A stretch of 64,000 nucleotides of DNA from Microbulbifer rhizosphaerae. GTDB taxonomy: Bacteria; Pseudomonadota; Gammaproteobacteria; Pseudomonadales; Cellvibrionaceae. The position numbers were made by a program, and so were the translations under genes. Below the pieces are notes generated by a model. It ran no database searches and had not been told where the DNA came from. It saw only the letters and a program-made list of their open reading frames with translations. The stretch is from positions 62,001 through 126,000 of the forward strand of contig NZ_JACHWZ010000013.1 in the NCBI RefSeq assembly GCF_014191725.1. Reading direction: 5' to 3'. Every line of letters starts with the position of its first letter. Position 1 is the first letter of the stretch. Positions 15,132 through 24,914 of the stretch are shown here, piece by piece.

Positions 15132-16553
15132 TTATTTTTTAATTTTTTCCACTATCGCGGTGGTAGAGCAGTTGTCGAGAAAATCCAGCGAACGCACTTC
15201 ACCGCCGTAGCTTTCCACAATCTGCCAGCCCACCACCTGCTCCTTGCTGTAGTCACCACCCTTCACCAGAACATCCGGTTTAAGCAGCTCCAGCAAGCGC
15301 TCCGGCGTATCGTCGTCGAAACTGGTCACCCAGTCCACCGCTTCCAGCCCCGCGAGCACCGCCATGCGGCGCTCCACCGGATTGATCGGCCGGCCCTCGC
15401 CCTTGAGCCGTGTCACCGAGGCATCACCGTTGACCGCCACGATCAGCCGATCCCCCAGGCGGCGTGCCTGTTCCAGATAGCCCACGTGGCCCGCGTGCAA
15501 TATATCGAAACAACCGTTTGTAAACACGATTTTTTCACCGCGGGCACGAGCGTCGGCCAGGGCATAGACCAACTGCTCTCCTGTCATTACACCGCGCCCG
15601 CTGTGGCCCTCCGTCGCCAGGGCGCCGCGCAGCTCCGGTCCGGAAACCGTTGCCGTGCCCAGTTTGCCCACAGCGATGCCCGCGGCGATATTGGCCATCT
15701 CAACGCTGCGCGGCAGGCTCTCACCAGCGGCGATGCCCGCGGCCAGGGTGGCGATCACCGTATCGCCGGCGCCGGTTACGTCGTAGACCTCGCGCGCCCG
15801 GGCCGGAAGGTGCAGCTCCTGCAGACCGCGCTGCAGCAGGGTCATGCCGTGCTCGCCGCGGGTGATCAGCAGCGCCTGCAGGTCCAGCTCCTCCATCAGC
15901 TTTCCACCCTTTTCCACCAGTTCTTTTTCGCTGGCGCAGGGACCCACCACCAGTTCAAATTCCTGTAGATTGGGTGTGAGCAGGGTGGCGCCCCGGTAGC
16001 GGGCAAAATCCGCGCCTTTGGGGTCCACCAGCACCGGCAGTTGCCGCTCCCGCGCCAACCGTATCAGCTCCTGACACCGGGCCAGGGTGCCCTTGGCGTA
16101 ATCGGACAGCACCAGCGCACCTACACCCTCTGCGCGGCGCGCGAGCAGTGCCGGCAGTCCGGCGCAGTCGGACTCGGCAAAGGGCTGCTCGAAATCCAGG
16201 CGCAACAGTTGCTGGTGTCGGCTCATCACCCGCAATTTGGTAATAGTGGGAGAGAGATCAGAGGCAATAAAATCACAGTGCACACCAGCGGCGCTCAGTG
16301 TCCGCTCCAGCGCCGACGCGGCGTCGTCCCGTCCCACCAGGCTGATCACGCTGGCCCCCGCGCCGAGGGAGGCCAGGTTGAGGGCCACGTTGCCGGCACC
16401 GCCGGGTCTGTCCTCGGTGTCCCCCACCAGCACCACCGGCACCGGAGCCTCCGGGGAAATACGGCCCGTATCGCCGGTCCAGTAGCGGTCCAGCATCAGG
16501 TCGCCAATCACTAGAACCTGGGCGCGGTTGAAAACGGGCAGGGGTGCGATCAT
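15132..16553 (-). CDS. hldE: bifunctional D-beta-D-heptose 7-phosphate kinase / 1-phosphate adenylyltransferase
   Basis: 473 aa. Makes ADP-D-glycero-beta-D-manno-heptose for the LPS inner core. Residues 1-320 form a PfkB-type kinase with [10 protein letters not shown] (51-60) and DVTGAGDTV (258-266, catalytic Asp). Residues 340-473 form the adenylyltransferase with [13 protein letters not shown] (H353, H356). The start is taken at [11 protein letters not shown], which aligns with E. coli HldE; the 440 residues of open frame upstream are antisense to the next gene. An ATG three codons earlier (16562) is also possible; neither has a strong ribosome site. First gene of hldE-tagD-tagF. Confidence 0.93.
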   Translation of the reverse strand: MIAPLPVFNRAQVLVIGDLMLDRYWTGDTGRISPEAPVPVVLVGDTEDRPGGAGNVALNLASLGAGASVISLVGRDDAASALERTLSAAGVHCDFIASDLSPTITKLRVMSRHQQLLRLDFEQPFAESDCAGLPALLARRAEGVGALVLSDYAKGTLARCQELIRLARERQLPVLVDPKGADFARYRGATLLTPNLQEFELVVGPCASEKELVEKGGKLMEELDLQALLITRGEHGMTLLQRGLQELHLPARAREVYDVTGAGDTVIATLAAGIAAGESLPRSVEMANIAAGIAVGKLGTATVSGPELRGALATEGHSGRGVMTGEQLVYALADARARGEKIVFTNGCFDILHAGHVGYLEQARRLGDRLIVAVNGDASVTRLKGEGRPINPVERRMAVLAGLEAVDWVTSFDDDTPERLLELLKPDVLVKGGDYSKEQVVGWQIVESYGGEVRSLDFLDNCSTTAIVEKIKK

Positions 16554-16769
16554 AGATACCATCGGGCAAACAAAAATAAGTGGTCGGGGGAACCGGAAAT
16601 CCATCCCGAATATCAAAGCCGGGGAGTTTAACACAAGCAAAATGTGCCAGAGGTGACACGCTTGGAAATACGGGGACCCACGGGCTCCTAGATAGCGCTG
16701 TCCTGTGCGGTTAGAATGCCGCACTATATTGCCGCCCCGCCGACGGGCGCCCGAGTACTGAGACACCCT
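16554..16769. promoter_or_regulatory. divergent promoter region hldE / glycosyltransferase
   Basis: 216 bases between divergent LPS transcription units. No palindrome or clear sigma-70 pair was recognised; both starts have weak ribosome sites. Confidence 0.3.
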
Positions 16770-17921
16770 ATGCCTGTTACCGTCCTGCAACTCTGCCACT
16801 GCTACACCATGCCCTTTGTGGATATCAGCCAGCAGTACGCCGAACTGATGCAACGGCAGGGCGCGCGGGTGGTCACCGTTTTCCTCACCCGCCCCCGGGA
16901 CGAGGCACTGGCGCAATCGCACAATTCCGACAAGACCGTTTTTCTGGAACTGCGCTCCCAGGATGTGCGCGGCCTTAAGCTGGGCCTGCTGCTGCGCCTG
17001 CGCCGCCTGTGCCGCGAGGAGGGCGTCAGCCTGGTGGTAGCACACCGCTGGAAGCCCATTTATCTGGCCACCCTGCTGCAACTGACCATGCCGTCGCTCA
17101 AGGTGAGCGGGGTGGCCCACGCCCTGGGACAACTGCAGCGCCACGGCCGCCGCCTGCTGTTTCAACTGTTCGGGCGCCGGGTGCATCTGTTGGGAGTCTC
17201 CGACGCTACCCGCGACGACCTGCGACGCTGCCTGCCGGCGGCGGCGCACTCCCGTGTGCAGACGCTGTACAACTATGTCGATTTCGATACCCTGCGCGAC
17301 CGGCAGTTGGACAGGGTCGCCGCGCGCAAGGCCCTGGGTCTGCCCGACGACGCCTGGGTATTCGGCAATGTGGGCCGCCTGCACCCGCACAAGGACCAGG
17401 CCACCCTGCTGCGCGCTTTCGCACGGATCTCCGTGGAGCTGCCGTCTGCACGGCTGTGTGTCCTCGGACAGGGCGAACTGGAAACACAGCTGAGACGGCT
17501 CGCCGCGGAACTCGGCGTGGCCACCCGGGTCGACTTTCTCGGTGTGGTACACAATGCTGCGCGCTACTTCCGCGCCTTCGATTGTTTCGTGCTCAGCTCC
17601 AGGCGCGAGTCCTTCGGCATGGTGCTGCTGGAGGCGATGGCGGCGGACGTACCAGTGATCGCCAGCGACGCCGGCGGCGCCCGAGAAGTTGTGCACTCCC
17701 GTGTTTGGCGCCCACAGCCCGGCGATGCCGGGAGTTTTGCCGAACGCATGCTGGCACTGGCAGAGCTGGACGACGACGCGCGGGCAGCGCTGGCCGCCGA
17801 GCAACTGGCCTTTGCCAGTAGCCACTTCAGCCTCGGCGCCATCGAACAGCAGCTTAGCCAACTGGAACTGCACCAGTGGCTTCGGGAAGCCCCCCAGCTC
17901 GCAGACTCACAATCCCAATAA
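16770..17921 (+). CDS. GT4-family LPS glycosyltransferase
   Basis: 383 aa from ATG 16770 ([16 protein letters not shown]); the frame extends upstream but without family similarity. GT-B fold with an N-terminal acceptor domain and a C-terminal nucleotide-sugar domain: [25 protein letters not shown], and the E-x7-E signature ESFGMVLLE (E280, E288), followed by [11 protein letters not shown]. Probably adds a hexose to the LPS core; donor and linkage cannot be read from sequence. Lies 34 bases before waaL, likely one transcript. Confidence 0.85.
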   Translation: MPVTVLQLCHCYTMPFVDISQQYAELMQRQGARVVTVFLTRPRDEALAQSHNSDKTVFLELRSQDVRGLKLGLLLRLRRLCREEGVSLVVAHRWKPIYLATLLQLTMPSLKVSGVAHALGQLQRHGRRLLFQLFGRRVHLLGVSDATRDDLRRCLPAAAHSRVQTLYNYVDFDTLRDRQLDRVAARKALGLPDDAWVFGNVGRLHPHKDQATLLRAFARISVELPSARLCVLGQGELETQLRRLAAELGVATRVDFLGVVHNAARYFRAFDCFVLSSRRESFGMVLLEAMAADVPVIASDAGGAREVVHSRVWRPQPGDAGSFAERMLALAELDDDARAALAAEQLAFASSHFSLGAIEQQLSQLELHQWLREAPQLADSQSQ

Positions 17922-17955
17922 GAGCTCCGCAGAAGCTCGAGACAGAAACCGGTTT

Positions 17956-19164
17956 ATGCAGTTCTCCATCCCTTTGAGGCGCAACCCCGAGCGCGCCGCA
18001 CATTTTCTCTTCTGTGGCTTTATGATTTTTCTCGCCGCCTTCCTGCTGCCCCTGAGCACCAAGGCGGTCAACAATATTTATTACACTCTGGTGCTGCTGC
18101 CCCTGGTGTTCACACTGGATCGGGAGACGCTGAGGGATTTCCACTGCAGTCCGCTGGTCAATCTCTGGTATGCGCTGCTCGGCTACCAACTGCTCAGCTA
18201 CGCCTGGAGCATCGAGTACAGCGAAGAATTCGTCCCCAATCTGAAGCGCCTGTTCTATCTCTACGGCCTGGGGCTGGTGATCTTCGTACTGGTCCGCAGC
18301 GGCAAGCCGCTGTCCCGCTGGGTGATTCCCGCAGCGCCACTGCTGATTGCATTGGCGGCGATAGGCAATATGCTCTGGTTCTACAGCGCACATGACTTTC
18401 CCCAAGCGCGCCTGGTAGGTGCCAGCCGCATCTCCAACCCGATATTCTTCGGCTCGATTGCCGCGGCCTTCTCCGCCGCCGCACTGGTGCAATGGCACGG
18501 CTGGAGTCGCCGCTACCGGTTGCTGTTGCTGCTGGCTGTGGCGGTCAACCTGGGCATTATCTACCTCAGCCAGTCGCGCACCGCGCTGCTCGGGGTGGGA
18601 GTCTGTATCGGCAGCCTGTTGCTGGTATTGCCGCGACTGCGCTGGCTGGCGTTGGCCTGCGCCGCGGCGCTGGGCTTGCTGGCACTGGTGGTCGACTGGC
18701 AGCCGCTGCTGGCCAGGGGCATGTCCTACCGCCCGGACATCTGGCTGGCCCAGTGGCAGAGGGTGGTGGAGAGCTGCAGCGCACTCTTTGGCTGCGGCCT
18801 GGGGGTTAACCCGCAAATAACACTCGAACCGACGCACAATCTCCACCATCCCCACTCCATCTACATGGCCTGGGTGGTATACGGCGGCCTGCTGGGCCTG
18901 GCGGCCTATCTCTCGGTACTGGGACTGATTCTGCGCGCCTCGCTGAAAGTGGAGCGGCTGCTGCCCTGGGTGGCTCTGCTACTGGTGGGGCTGGGAGCCA
19001 CTATGGTGGATGGCGACAAACTGTTGGAATCCCCCAAGGCACTGTGGCTGCTGGTGCACCTGCCGGTAGCGGTGCTGTTGGCGGAACACGCCCGGGCTCG
19101 GCGCAAAGACGCGCCCGTTACAGCCGGTGACCCGCTCCGTAGCGACGCCGGTGCCGTTCAGTGA
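17956..19164 (+). CDS. waaL: O-antigen ligase
   Basis: 402 aa polytopic inner-membrane protein with about ten or more hydrophobic segments and a Wzy_C domain. It transfers undecaprenyl-linked O-polysaccharide to lipid A-core in the periplasm. SQSRTALLG (205-213) and the large periplasmic loop ending HNLHHPHSIYMAW are present; H300 matches the conserved ligase His. The ATG at 17956 starts 34 bases after the glycosyltransferase; a longer frame upstream overlaps that gene and is rejected. The last 47 bases overlap the convergent kinase gene. A Wzy polymerase is a less likely alternative. Confidence 0.85.
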   Translation: MQFSIPLRRNPERAAHFLFCGFMIFLAAFLLPLSTKAVNNIYYTLVLLPLVFTLDRETLRDFHCSPLVNLWYALLGYQLLSYAWSIEYSEEFVPNLKRLFYLYGLGLVIFVLVRSGKPLSRWVIPAAPLLIALAAIGNMLWFYSAHDFPQARLVGASRISNPIFFGSIAAAFSAAALVQWHGWSRRYRLLLLLAVAVNLGIIYLSQSRTALLGVGVCIGSLLLVLPRLRWLALACAAALGLLALVVDWQPLLARGMSYRPDIWLAQWQRVVESCSALFGCGLGVNPQITLEPTHNLHHPHSIYMAWVVYGGLLGLAAYLSVLGLILRASLKVERLLPWVALLLVGLGATMVDGDKLLESPKALWLLVHLPVAVLLAEHARARRKDAPVTAGDPLRSDAGAVQ

Positions 19165-19873
19165 TCTTGCGGTAATCCGCGGCGATCCAGCGCCGCACCC
19201 GCGCCGGGTCCCAACCGCGTTGTTCACCGTAAACCGCCTGTACCCGATGGACGAAGTCCGCGCTGCAACCGGCCTCCTCGCAGTCCACCAGGAAACGCGC
19301 CAGGTCCCGCGCGCCACTGCGCCCCGGGCGCGCGCGGGATACCGAATCCAGATCCACCAGCCAGGTTTCATTTCCGCGCCGGAGTATATTGCCCCACTTG
19401 AGATCCCCGTGGACCAGGCCCGCCGTGTGCATCGCCGCCACCTGCGCCAACAATCCTTCGATCGCAGGCGCCAGCTTTTCCTCGACACCCGGCGTGCCCG
19501 CGCAGGATAGCAGCGGCGTTGCGCCTTCCAGCCATTGCGCCACCTGTATCGAATGTCCACCGCCGCGGGCATAGCCCAGGCTCGACGGTACGGATACACC
19601 CAGCTGTTGCAAACGCAAAGTGGTGCGGTGCACAGCGGCCGCGCGCGCGGGCAGCAGCGGACGGTGCCGGTATTGCTTGACCAGCATTAGTTGGCCGCCG
19701 ATTTCCACACGGCGGGTAGCGCGCCGCGCTTCCGACTTCAGCAGCTCGCAGGCCACCGGCCAGCGACCATGCAGCCAGTCCACCAACAGATTTTCATCCA
19801 GGTGCCCGGCGCGCAGCACACCGCGACAACCGCCGCGGCGCCAATATCTGTATTGGGAAAGTTCAGTGGTCAC
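19118..19873 (-). CDS. lipopolysaccharide kinase (InaA/Kdo-kinase family), copy 1
   Basis: 251 aa from GTG 19873, three bases after the preceding stop. Small eukaryotic-like sugar kinase fold: K66 in the LVKQY strand, catalytic loop VHGDLKWGNIL (H155, D157), metal-binding LVDLDS (D174). ATP-dependent phosphorylation of an LPS core sugar is expected. Its 3' end overlaps waaL by 47 bases in the opposite orientation, so both C-termini are encoded by one DNA segment. Which sugar it modifies is unknown. Confidence 0.82.
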   Translation of the reverse strand: MTTELSQYRYWRRGGCRGVLRAGHLDENLLVDWLHGRWPVACELLKSEARRATRRVEIGGQLMLVKQYRHRPLLPARAAAVHRTTLRLQQLGVSVPSSLGYARGGGHSIQVAQWLEGATPLLSCAGTPGVEEKLAPAIEGLLAQVAAMHTAGLVHGDLKWGNILRRGNETWLVDLDSVSRARPGRSGARDLARFLVDCEEAGCSADFVHRVQAVYGEQRGWDPARVRRWIAADYRKITERHRRRYGAGHRL

Positions 19874-19876
19874 ATA

Positions 19877-20692
19877 TCATCCCGGGAGATATTCCAATAT
19901 CTCAGTGGACAGGGAGCTGTTGCCGATGATCTTGCCGGCGGGGCGCCCGGCCATGCGGGCCGCCAGGCGCCTGCCAACCAGCGCGCGCAGGCGCCGCTCG
20001 GCACGCGCAGAGAGGCCGGCGGCGGCGCAGTAGGCACGCCAGAAACGCAGGCGGTCGGTACGCTGTATCTGGGGCGCCTGCAGCATATTGATCTGCACCA
20101 GATTGCGCACCCGCTCGCGCTCGCGCAGGTAGGGCATGCGGCGGCTGCGCTCGTTGTCGATAAAGTGAAAATGCGGCTGCCGAGCGACACTGTCCACCAG
20201 CACATTGAACGGGCGCAGGTCGCCGTGGGCAAAGCCCAGTCTGTGCAGCCGCCCCACTTGCGACCCCAGGTCGGTGATCAACTGGCGTTTCCAGTGCAGT
20301 CGCTCCCTGCTCTCGGGCCGGGTCAGGTAGCTGGCCAGATAATCCGCCCAGGCCACGCCGCAGATGCTCTCCATCACGATCCAGGGCACGGCCCCGGCAG
20401 TCTGTGCGGCGAGGATCCGCGGCGCGGAGAAGCCCGCCTCGAGCAACTTGCGGGTGTTTTTGCAGCAGCGCGCCGCGCGACTGCCGCGCAGGGCGGTCTT
20501 TAGCGGCTCCAGCCCCGTGCGCGACAGAAAAGCCTTGAAATAAAACTCCCGCCCGTCCAGGCGGATGCGCGCCACCCGGGCGTAGGGCGAACTTTGCACC
20601 CAGTGCCAGCTGCCGTCATCGGGCAGTTGCCAGTCCCGCGCCACCACTTGCGCGGCCATCTGCTGCAGCTGTTGTGCGATGGAATCCGCCAT
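19877..20692 (-). CDS. lipopolysaccharide kinase (InaA/Kdo-kinase family), copy 2
   Basis: 271 aa. K53 in EFYFKAF, catalytic loop AHGDLRPFNVL (H156, D158) and FIDNE (D179), a DNE variant of the metal motif also seen in other RfaP/InaA proteins. It is distinct from the next kinase, which it precedes by three bases, and from WaaP upstream. Separated from waaP by 159 bases holding a palindromic repeat, so the kinase pair may be transcribed separately from waaF-C-G-P. Probably phosphorylates a heptose or hexose of the core. Confidence 0.82.
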   Translation of the reverse strand: MADSIAQQLQQMAAQVVARDWQLPDDGSWHWVQSSPYARVARIRLDGREFYFKAFLSRTGLEPLKTALRGSRAARCCKNTRKLLEAGFSAPRILAAQTAGAVPWIVMESICGVAWADYLASYLTRPESRERLHWKRQLITDLGSQVGRLHRLGFAHGDLRPFNVLVDSVARQPHFHFIDNERSRRMPYLRERERVRNLVQINMLQAPQIQRTDRLRFWRAYCAAAGLSARAERRLRALVGRRLAARMAGRPAGKIIGNSSLSTEILEYLPG

Positions 20693-20725
20693 AAATCTCT
20701 CTCAAAACCTGATAGCACTAGCTCC

Positions 20726-20803
20726 CGTAGGGCGGATAAGCGAAGCGCATCCGCCGCTCCAATGTCCGACCGCGGTGGATGCGCTTCGCTTATCCACCCT
20801 ACG
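20726..20803. repeat. inverted repeat element (GTAGGGCGGATAAGCG family)
   Basis: CGTAGGGCGGATAAGCGAAG at the left and its inverse at the right (CTTCGCTTATCCACCCTACG), separated by about 18 bases. This is a common gammaproteobacterial palindromic repeat. It lies between waaP and the kinase pair and could reduce read-through. Confidence 0.75.
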
Positions 20804-20851
20804 AAAAAGCCTTCCGCACTTAAGTCGGCGTCATTAATCTCTAATCTAAAC

Positions 20852-21673
20852 CTATCGTTTAACGCCCGCCGCGCGCTTGCGCGCCTCGCGCTCACGCACC
20901 CGGGCCATCTTCTGTGCGACGCTGCCCCAGAAGCGCTGCCGCCGGCGCAGCGTGTCCGCCGGGCTTTCGCCCTCGCCCAAACCTTCATAGCCGCGCACAA
21001 AACGCAGCAGATCGGTGCGGCTGAGGCCGATATCCACCGCGGAGAACCACAGCCCGGCGATATCCTTGATCCGCCAGCGGTTTGGCGTGCGCCCGCGCAC
21101 CTGCGCCCGGTGCAGGTCGATCAACGACAGCCGGATATCGCCGTGCTCCAGCCGCTCGCTGTCGAGCAGAAAATGGCAAAGGTAGAAATCCCGGTGGTTG
21201 ACCCCGCCGCAGTGCATGCGCCGCGCGATACGCGCCACCTCCGCGATCAGTTGCCATTTCAGCGCCCGCGACGGCGGGCGCCGGGGCCAGTCGCCGCAGA
21301 AGTCTTCCAGGCTGATGGAGGGCTCTATCGCCTCGGTGACAATAAACGAGCGCCTCTGCGCGGGGCTCCAACCGCGCTCGCCGAAGGCGGCCACTTTCAT
21401 GGTGGCCAGATCCAGCTGTTCCAGCCGGCGGATAGCGCGCAGCTCGGTGGCCGCTCCCACCACCGGGCGGCGCAGGCGCAGCCACTGGCCGAGGATATGC
21501 CGCCAGCCCACACCGCTGTGCAGCTTGGCGAAATAGGCCTTGCCATTGAACTCGAAGCGGAAGGTACGCCGCCCAGGCATGGTGCGGAAATCCCGCCCCG
21601 GCGTGGTCCAGAGTTCCTCGAAGGGGTCCCGGTCGCGCCACAGATCCGCAAAGGGCCCGGTCAGTTCAATCAC
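20852..21673 (-). CDS. waaP: LPS core heptose(I) kinase
   Basis: 273 aa. Phosphorylates heptose I of the inner core, a modification essential for outer-membrane stability in many species. Starts at GTG 21673, overlapping waaG by eight bases; the N-terminus VIELTGPFADLWRDRDPFEEL aligns with E. coli WaaP. FRFEFNGKAYFAK holds the ATP-binding Lys, VNHRDFYLCHFLLD the catalytic Asp (D162) and LIDLHRAQVR the metal Asp (D186). GGAG is adjacent to the GTG, too close for a standard site, so translation probably depends on coupling. Confidence 0.93.
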   Translation of the reverse strand: MIELTGPFADLWRDRDPFEELWTTPGRDFRTMPGRRTFRFEFNGKAYFAKLHSGVGWRHILGQWLRLRRPVVGAATELRAIRRLEQLDLATMKVAAFGERGWSPAQRRSFIVTEAIEPSISLEDFCGDWPRRPPSRALKWQLIAEVARIARRMHCGGVNHRDFYLCHFLLDSERLEHGDIRLSLIDLHRAQVRGRTPNRWRIKDIAGLWFSAVDIGLSRTDLLRFVRGYEGLGEGESPADTLRRRQRFWGSVAQKMARVREREARKRAAGVKR

Positions 21674-22793
21674 TCCTTCGCGCCTCCAACTCGGAGCGGA
21701 TTTTCTCCAGCACCACCGGGCCGAGATTATACAGATCGGCCTCCTTACTATATGTGAGCGCAAACTTATGCCAGCTGTTGCGCACGCCGTCGTCCAGCGC
21801 TTCCATCAGTACTTCACCGAACTGCTCCCGTGAGAAGGGCTCGGCCAGTACCCGACCCGCGCCGGATCGCTCGATATGGGTGGCGTAGCCGGCGCAACCG
21901 GAGACGATCACCGGCAGCCCGGCGATCAGCGCCTCCACCAACACCATACCGGCGGCCTCCTCCCGAGCCGGGTGAAGCAGCACATCCGCGCCCATCATCC
22001 ACTGGCGCACCTCTTCGGAGGGGCCGGCAAAGTGAACCCGGTCGGCCACACCCAGTGCCTGAGCCTGGCGCAGGTACTTGTCTGCCCCGCCCTGGCCAAG
22101 CACCGCCAGGCGCGCGCGGGGGCGTCCGGCCAGGGCCTCGATGCAACGGTCCACCCCCTTGCGCCGGAAGTCGCTGCCCACATGCAGAAAGACCACGTCG
22201 CCCTCGACCGCGTTGACCCGCTCGCGCACGAACTGCCGCGCGGCCCCTGCGGCTTGGGGGTCATAGGCAAAATCCCGGCCGATTCCCGGCGGCACCGGGG
22301 TAAAGCGCTCTTCCTCGGTACCGTAGCAATCGCGGTACTCGCGCTTCTGTTTTTCCGTGAGAGTGAAAATCTGCGTGCCGAGCTCCGGGGCGAATACCGC
22401 CCGCTCGAAATCGAGGAAATGCCGCGCGCGCGGGCTGAAGCGGCTGCGCCAGCTCTGCGCGCGGTTGGCCCGGTAGCAGGGGTCGGCGGCGAAATAGAAA
22501 TCCAGCCCCGGCATGCGGTTGAACCCCAGCAGCGCATCCAGGGCGTAGTCGCCCCGCACCGACGCCAGCCAGCGGGCAAAATTGCGGTCTTTCACATGGT
22601 TCTGCCAGCCACCTTTTTTCCAACCAGAGGGTGCCAACACCAGTTCCAGCTCCTTTGGCTTGTCACCGCGCCACTGGCGGGTAAAGGCGGTGACTCTGTG
22701 CCCTTGCGCAAGCGCCTCCTCGGCAATACGCAGAAAGTCCTTTTGCAATCCGCCGAAGGGGAAGTATTTGAATAGCGCCATTCCGAGGTGCAT
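21666..22793 (-). CDS. waaG: LPS core glucosyltransferase I
   Basis: 375 aa. GT4 enzyme adding the first outer-core hexose to heptose II. Starts at ATG 22793, whose A is the last base of the waaC stop (TAATG). MALFKYFPFGGLQKDF, GFNRMPGLDFYFAADPCY, VGSDFRRKGVDRCIEALAG and HPAREEAAGMVLVEA match E. coli WaaG closely, including the E-x7-E pair. In the run waaF-waaC-waaG-waaP. Confidence 0.94.
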   Translation of the reverse strand: MHLGMALFKYFPFGGLQKDFLRIAEEALAQGHRVTAFTRQWRGDKPKELELVLAPSGWKKGGWQNHVKDRNFARWLASVRGDYALDALLGFNRMPGLDFYFAADPCYRANRAQSWRSRFSPRARHFLDFERAVFAPELGTQIFTLTEKQKREYRDCYGTEEERFTPVPPGIGRDFAYDPQAAGAARQFVRERVNAVEGDVVFLHVGSDFRRKGVDRCIEALAGRPRARLAVLGQGGADKYLRQAQALGVADRVHFAGPSEEVRQWMMGADVLLHPAREEAAGMVLVEALIAGLPVIVSGCAGYATHIERSGAGRVLAEPFSREQFGEVLMEALDDGVRNSWHKFALTYSKEADLYNLGPVVLEKIRSELEARRSD

Positions 22794-23794
22794 TAGCGGG
22801 CTTCCTGTATTGCGGCCTGGAGTTCGTCCCATACCCTGGCCGGGGTCAGGCCGGAAAAAATGGCCGGCTTTACATCTGCATCGCCGGGAGGAAAGTCCTC
22901 GGCGCAGAGGTAGCGCTGGTTGGCGCCGTATGCACCTACCAGTCTCGGGGAGGTGGGACCGTAGAGGGAGACCGCCGGGGTGCCCAGTGCTGCGCTCAAA
23001 TGGCCGAGGCCGGTGTCCACGGCCACCGCACCCTCGGCGCCGGCGATGGTGCCGGCGATTTCCGCCAGGTTCATCTTCGGCAGCACCGCGGCGTTTTCCA
23101 CTCCCCGTGCCAGGCGGAGAGCGCGTTCGCGCTCGATCTTATTTCCCCAGGGCAGCAGCACCCGGTAGCAATCCGCGGCCTGTTCGACCAGTTCGCGCCA
23201 GTAGGCTTCCGGATAGTGCTTGTCTTCCCGGGTAGTACCGTGCAGGAACACCACATAGGGCGAGTCGCCCACCGGGGCCGGCCGTGCAAAAGCGCTGCGC
23301 GTCAGGCCGCAGTCCACCGCCTCTTCGCAGAGCCGGTAGCTGAGGGCCTCGGCGAACAGCCGGCGCAGGCGCAGCACCGCGTGCTGGTCTCTGGCCACGG
23401 TGTATTTGCGTTGATAAAAGAGGCTCGCCAGGGGCTCGCGGGCGCTGGCCCAGTCGTAACCGGCCACGGGCGCGGCCACCTTGCGGGCGATAAAGGCGCT
23501 CTTCAGCAGGCCCTGGCCGTCGATCACCAGGTCGTACCGTTGCGCGGCCAGTTGTTCGCGAAAGTGCCCCCACTCGCCGGAGCGGCGCGCGGCCAGTGGC
23601 TGCCTGCGCCAGCGGCGCAGGGCCACGGGGATCACCCGCTGCACCGCGGGATGCCAGGCGGGGATCTCGGCGAAGGCCTCCTCCGCCACCCAGTCGAAGC
23701 GCAGTTGCGGCAGGGCGCACGCCGCCTCGGTCACCGCGGGCAGGGTATGCACTATGTCGCCGAGGGAGGAGGTTTTTACGATAAGTACGTGCAC
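22793..23794 (-). CDS. waaC: LPS heptosyltransferase I
   Basis: 333 aa from GTG 23794, four bases after the waaF stop. GT9 enzyme that transfers the first L,D-heptose to Kdo. The N-terminus VHVLIVKTSSLGDIVHTLPAV aligns with E. coli WaaC, which sets the start; the next block FDWVAEEAFAEIPAWHPAVQ and the C-terminal AVDTGLGHLSAALGTPAVSLYGPTSP are diagnostic. No strong ribosome site, so it is likely coupled to waaF. Confidence 0.94.
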   Translation of the reverse strand: MHVLIVKTSSLGDIVHTLPAVTEAACALPQLRFDWVAEEAFAEIPAWHPAVQRVIPVALRRWRRQPLAARRSGEWGHFREQLAAQRYDLVIDGQGLLKSAFIARKVAAPVAGYDWASAREPLASLFYQRKYTVARDQHAVLRLRRLFAEALSYRLCEEAVDCGLTRSAFARPAPVGDSPYVVFLHGTTREDKHYPEAYWRELVEQAADCYRVLLPWGNKIERERALRLARGVENAAVLPKMNLAEIAGTIAGAEGAVAVDTGLGHLSAALGTPAVSLYGPTSPRLVGAYGANQRYLCAEDFPPGDADVKPAIFSGLTPARVWDELQAAIQEAR

Positions 23795-23798
23795 GGAA

Positions 23799-24842
23799 TC
23801 AGGTGGCCAATTGGTCGAGGGCGGAGACAACGCGATCCGGCATCAGTTGGGTCATGCACTTGTGGTGTCCCAGGGGACATTCGCGTTGAAAACAGGGGCC
23901 ACATTCTACCTCAATGGATACTACCCTGACCCGTTCCCCCAACGGCGGGGTGAAGCCCGGGGAGGTGGAGCCGTACACCGCCACCAGCGGCCGGCCCAGG
24001 GCGGCGGCCACGTGCATCAGTCCGGAGTCGTTGCTCACCACTCCGTCGGCTTCGGCCAAAAGGTCGATTGCCTGGGCCAGGTCGGTTTCACCGGCGAGGT
24101 TGAAGGCCCACTGCCGGGTCTCATCGGGCAGTTGCTCGACGATCTGTTCGCAGACGGCGCGGTCGTTGGCGGAACCCATCAGCCATACCTGCCAGCCGCG
24201 GCCGATCCGCTCTTCGGCCACCGCCGCGTAGTGCTGTTCCGGCCAGCGTTTGGAGGGACCGAATTCGGCACCGGGGCAGAGAGCCAACACCGGGCGCTCT
24301 GCGTCCAGAGAGAGGCGGCCGCGCAGTTCGCCGGTATCGGTACCTACTTCCAGTTTCGGGTAGGGCAGATCCTGCGGCAGCGCTGCACTCTTTTCCAGGC
24401 CCAGGGCGGCGAAGCGCTGAATCATCAGCGGGTAGCGCTCTTTATCCAGCACGCGCAGGTCGTTGAGCAGACCGTAACGCAATTCGCCGCGCCAGCCGGT
24501 GCGCCGGGGGATGCCAGCGAACCAGGGCACCAGTGCGGATTTGAGTGAGTTGGGCAGCAGTATCGCCTGCCGATAACCGCCCCCGCGCAGGGCTTTGCCG
24601 AGGCGCCGGCGCTCGCCCAGGCCCAATTTGCCGTGGCCCAGGGGCATATCCACTGCGGCGCGCACCTCCGGCATCCGCTCCAGCAGCGGGCGGCTCCAGG
24701 CCGGCGCCAGCACGTCGATGGCGCAGTCCGGACGCTCGCTCTTGAGCAGCTTGAACAGGGTTTGCGCCATCACCATATCGCCCACCCAGGAGGGGCCGAC
24801 GATCAGGATCTGCTGGGGGAGTGTTTCCGGGATGGGGTTCAA
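23799..24842 (-). CDS. waaF: LPS heptosyltransferase II
   Basis: 347 aa. Adds heptose II to heptose I. GPSWVGDMVMAQTL, APAWSRPLLERMPEV, LPNSLKSALVPWFAGIP and SNDSGLMHVAAALGRPLVAVYG are the family blocks. The start is TTG 24842 with GGAG seven bases upstream; no ATG fits. A Cys-rich C-terminus (CGPCFQRECPLGHHKC) is typical of many WaaF proteins. First gene of waaF-waaC-waaG-waaP. Confidence 0.93.
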   Translation of the reverse strand: MNPIPETLPQQILIVGPSWVGDMVMAQTLFKLLKSERPDCAIDVLAPAWSRPLLERMPEVRAAVDMPLGHGKLGLGERRRLGKALRGGGYRQAILLPNSLKSALVPWFAGIPRRTGWRGELRYGLLNDLRVLDKERYPLMIQRFAALGLEKSAALPQDLPYPKLEVGTDTGELRGRLSLDAERPVLALCPGAEFGPSKRWPEQHYAAVAEERIGRGWQVWLMGSANDRAVCEQIVEQLPDETRQWAFNLAGETDLAQAIDLLAEADGVVSNDSGLMHVAAALGRPLVAVYGSTSPGFTPPLGERVRVVSIEVECGPCFQRECPLGHHKCMTQLMPDRVVSALDQLAT

Positions 24843-24914
24843 ATGCGGCTCCGGCGGGTGAAACCGGGGATTTTATGAGAAGCGGGGGAGAGGAGCAAAA
24901 TTTGTGCGGCTTTC

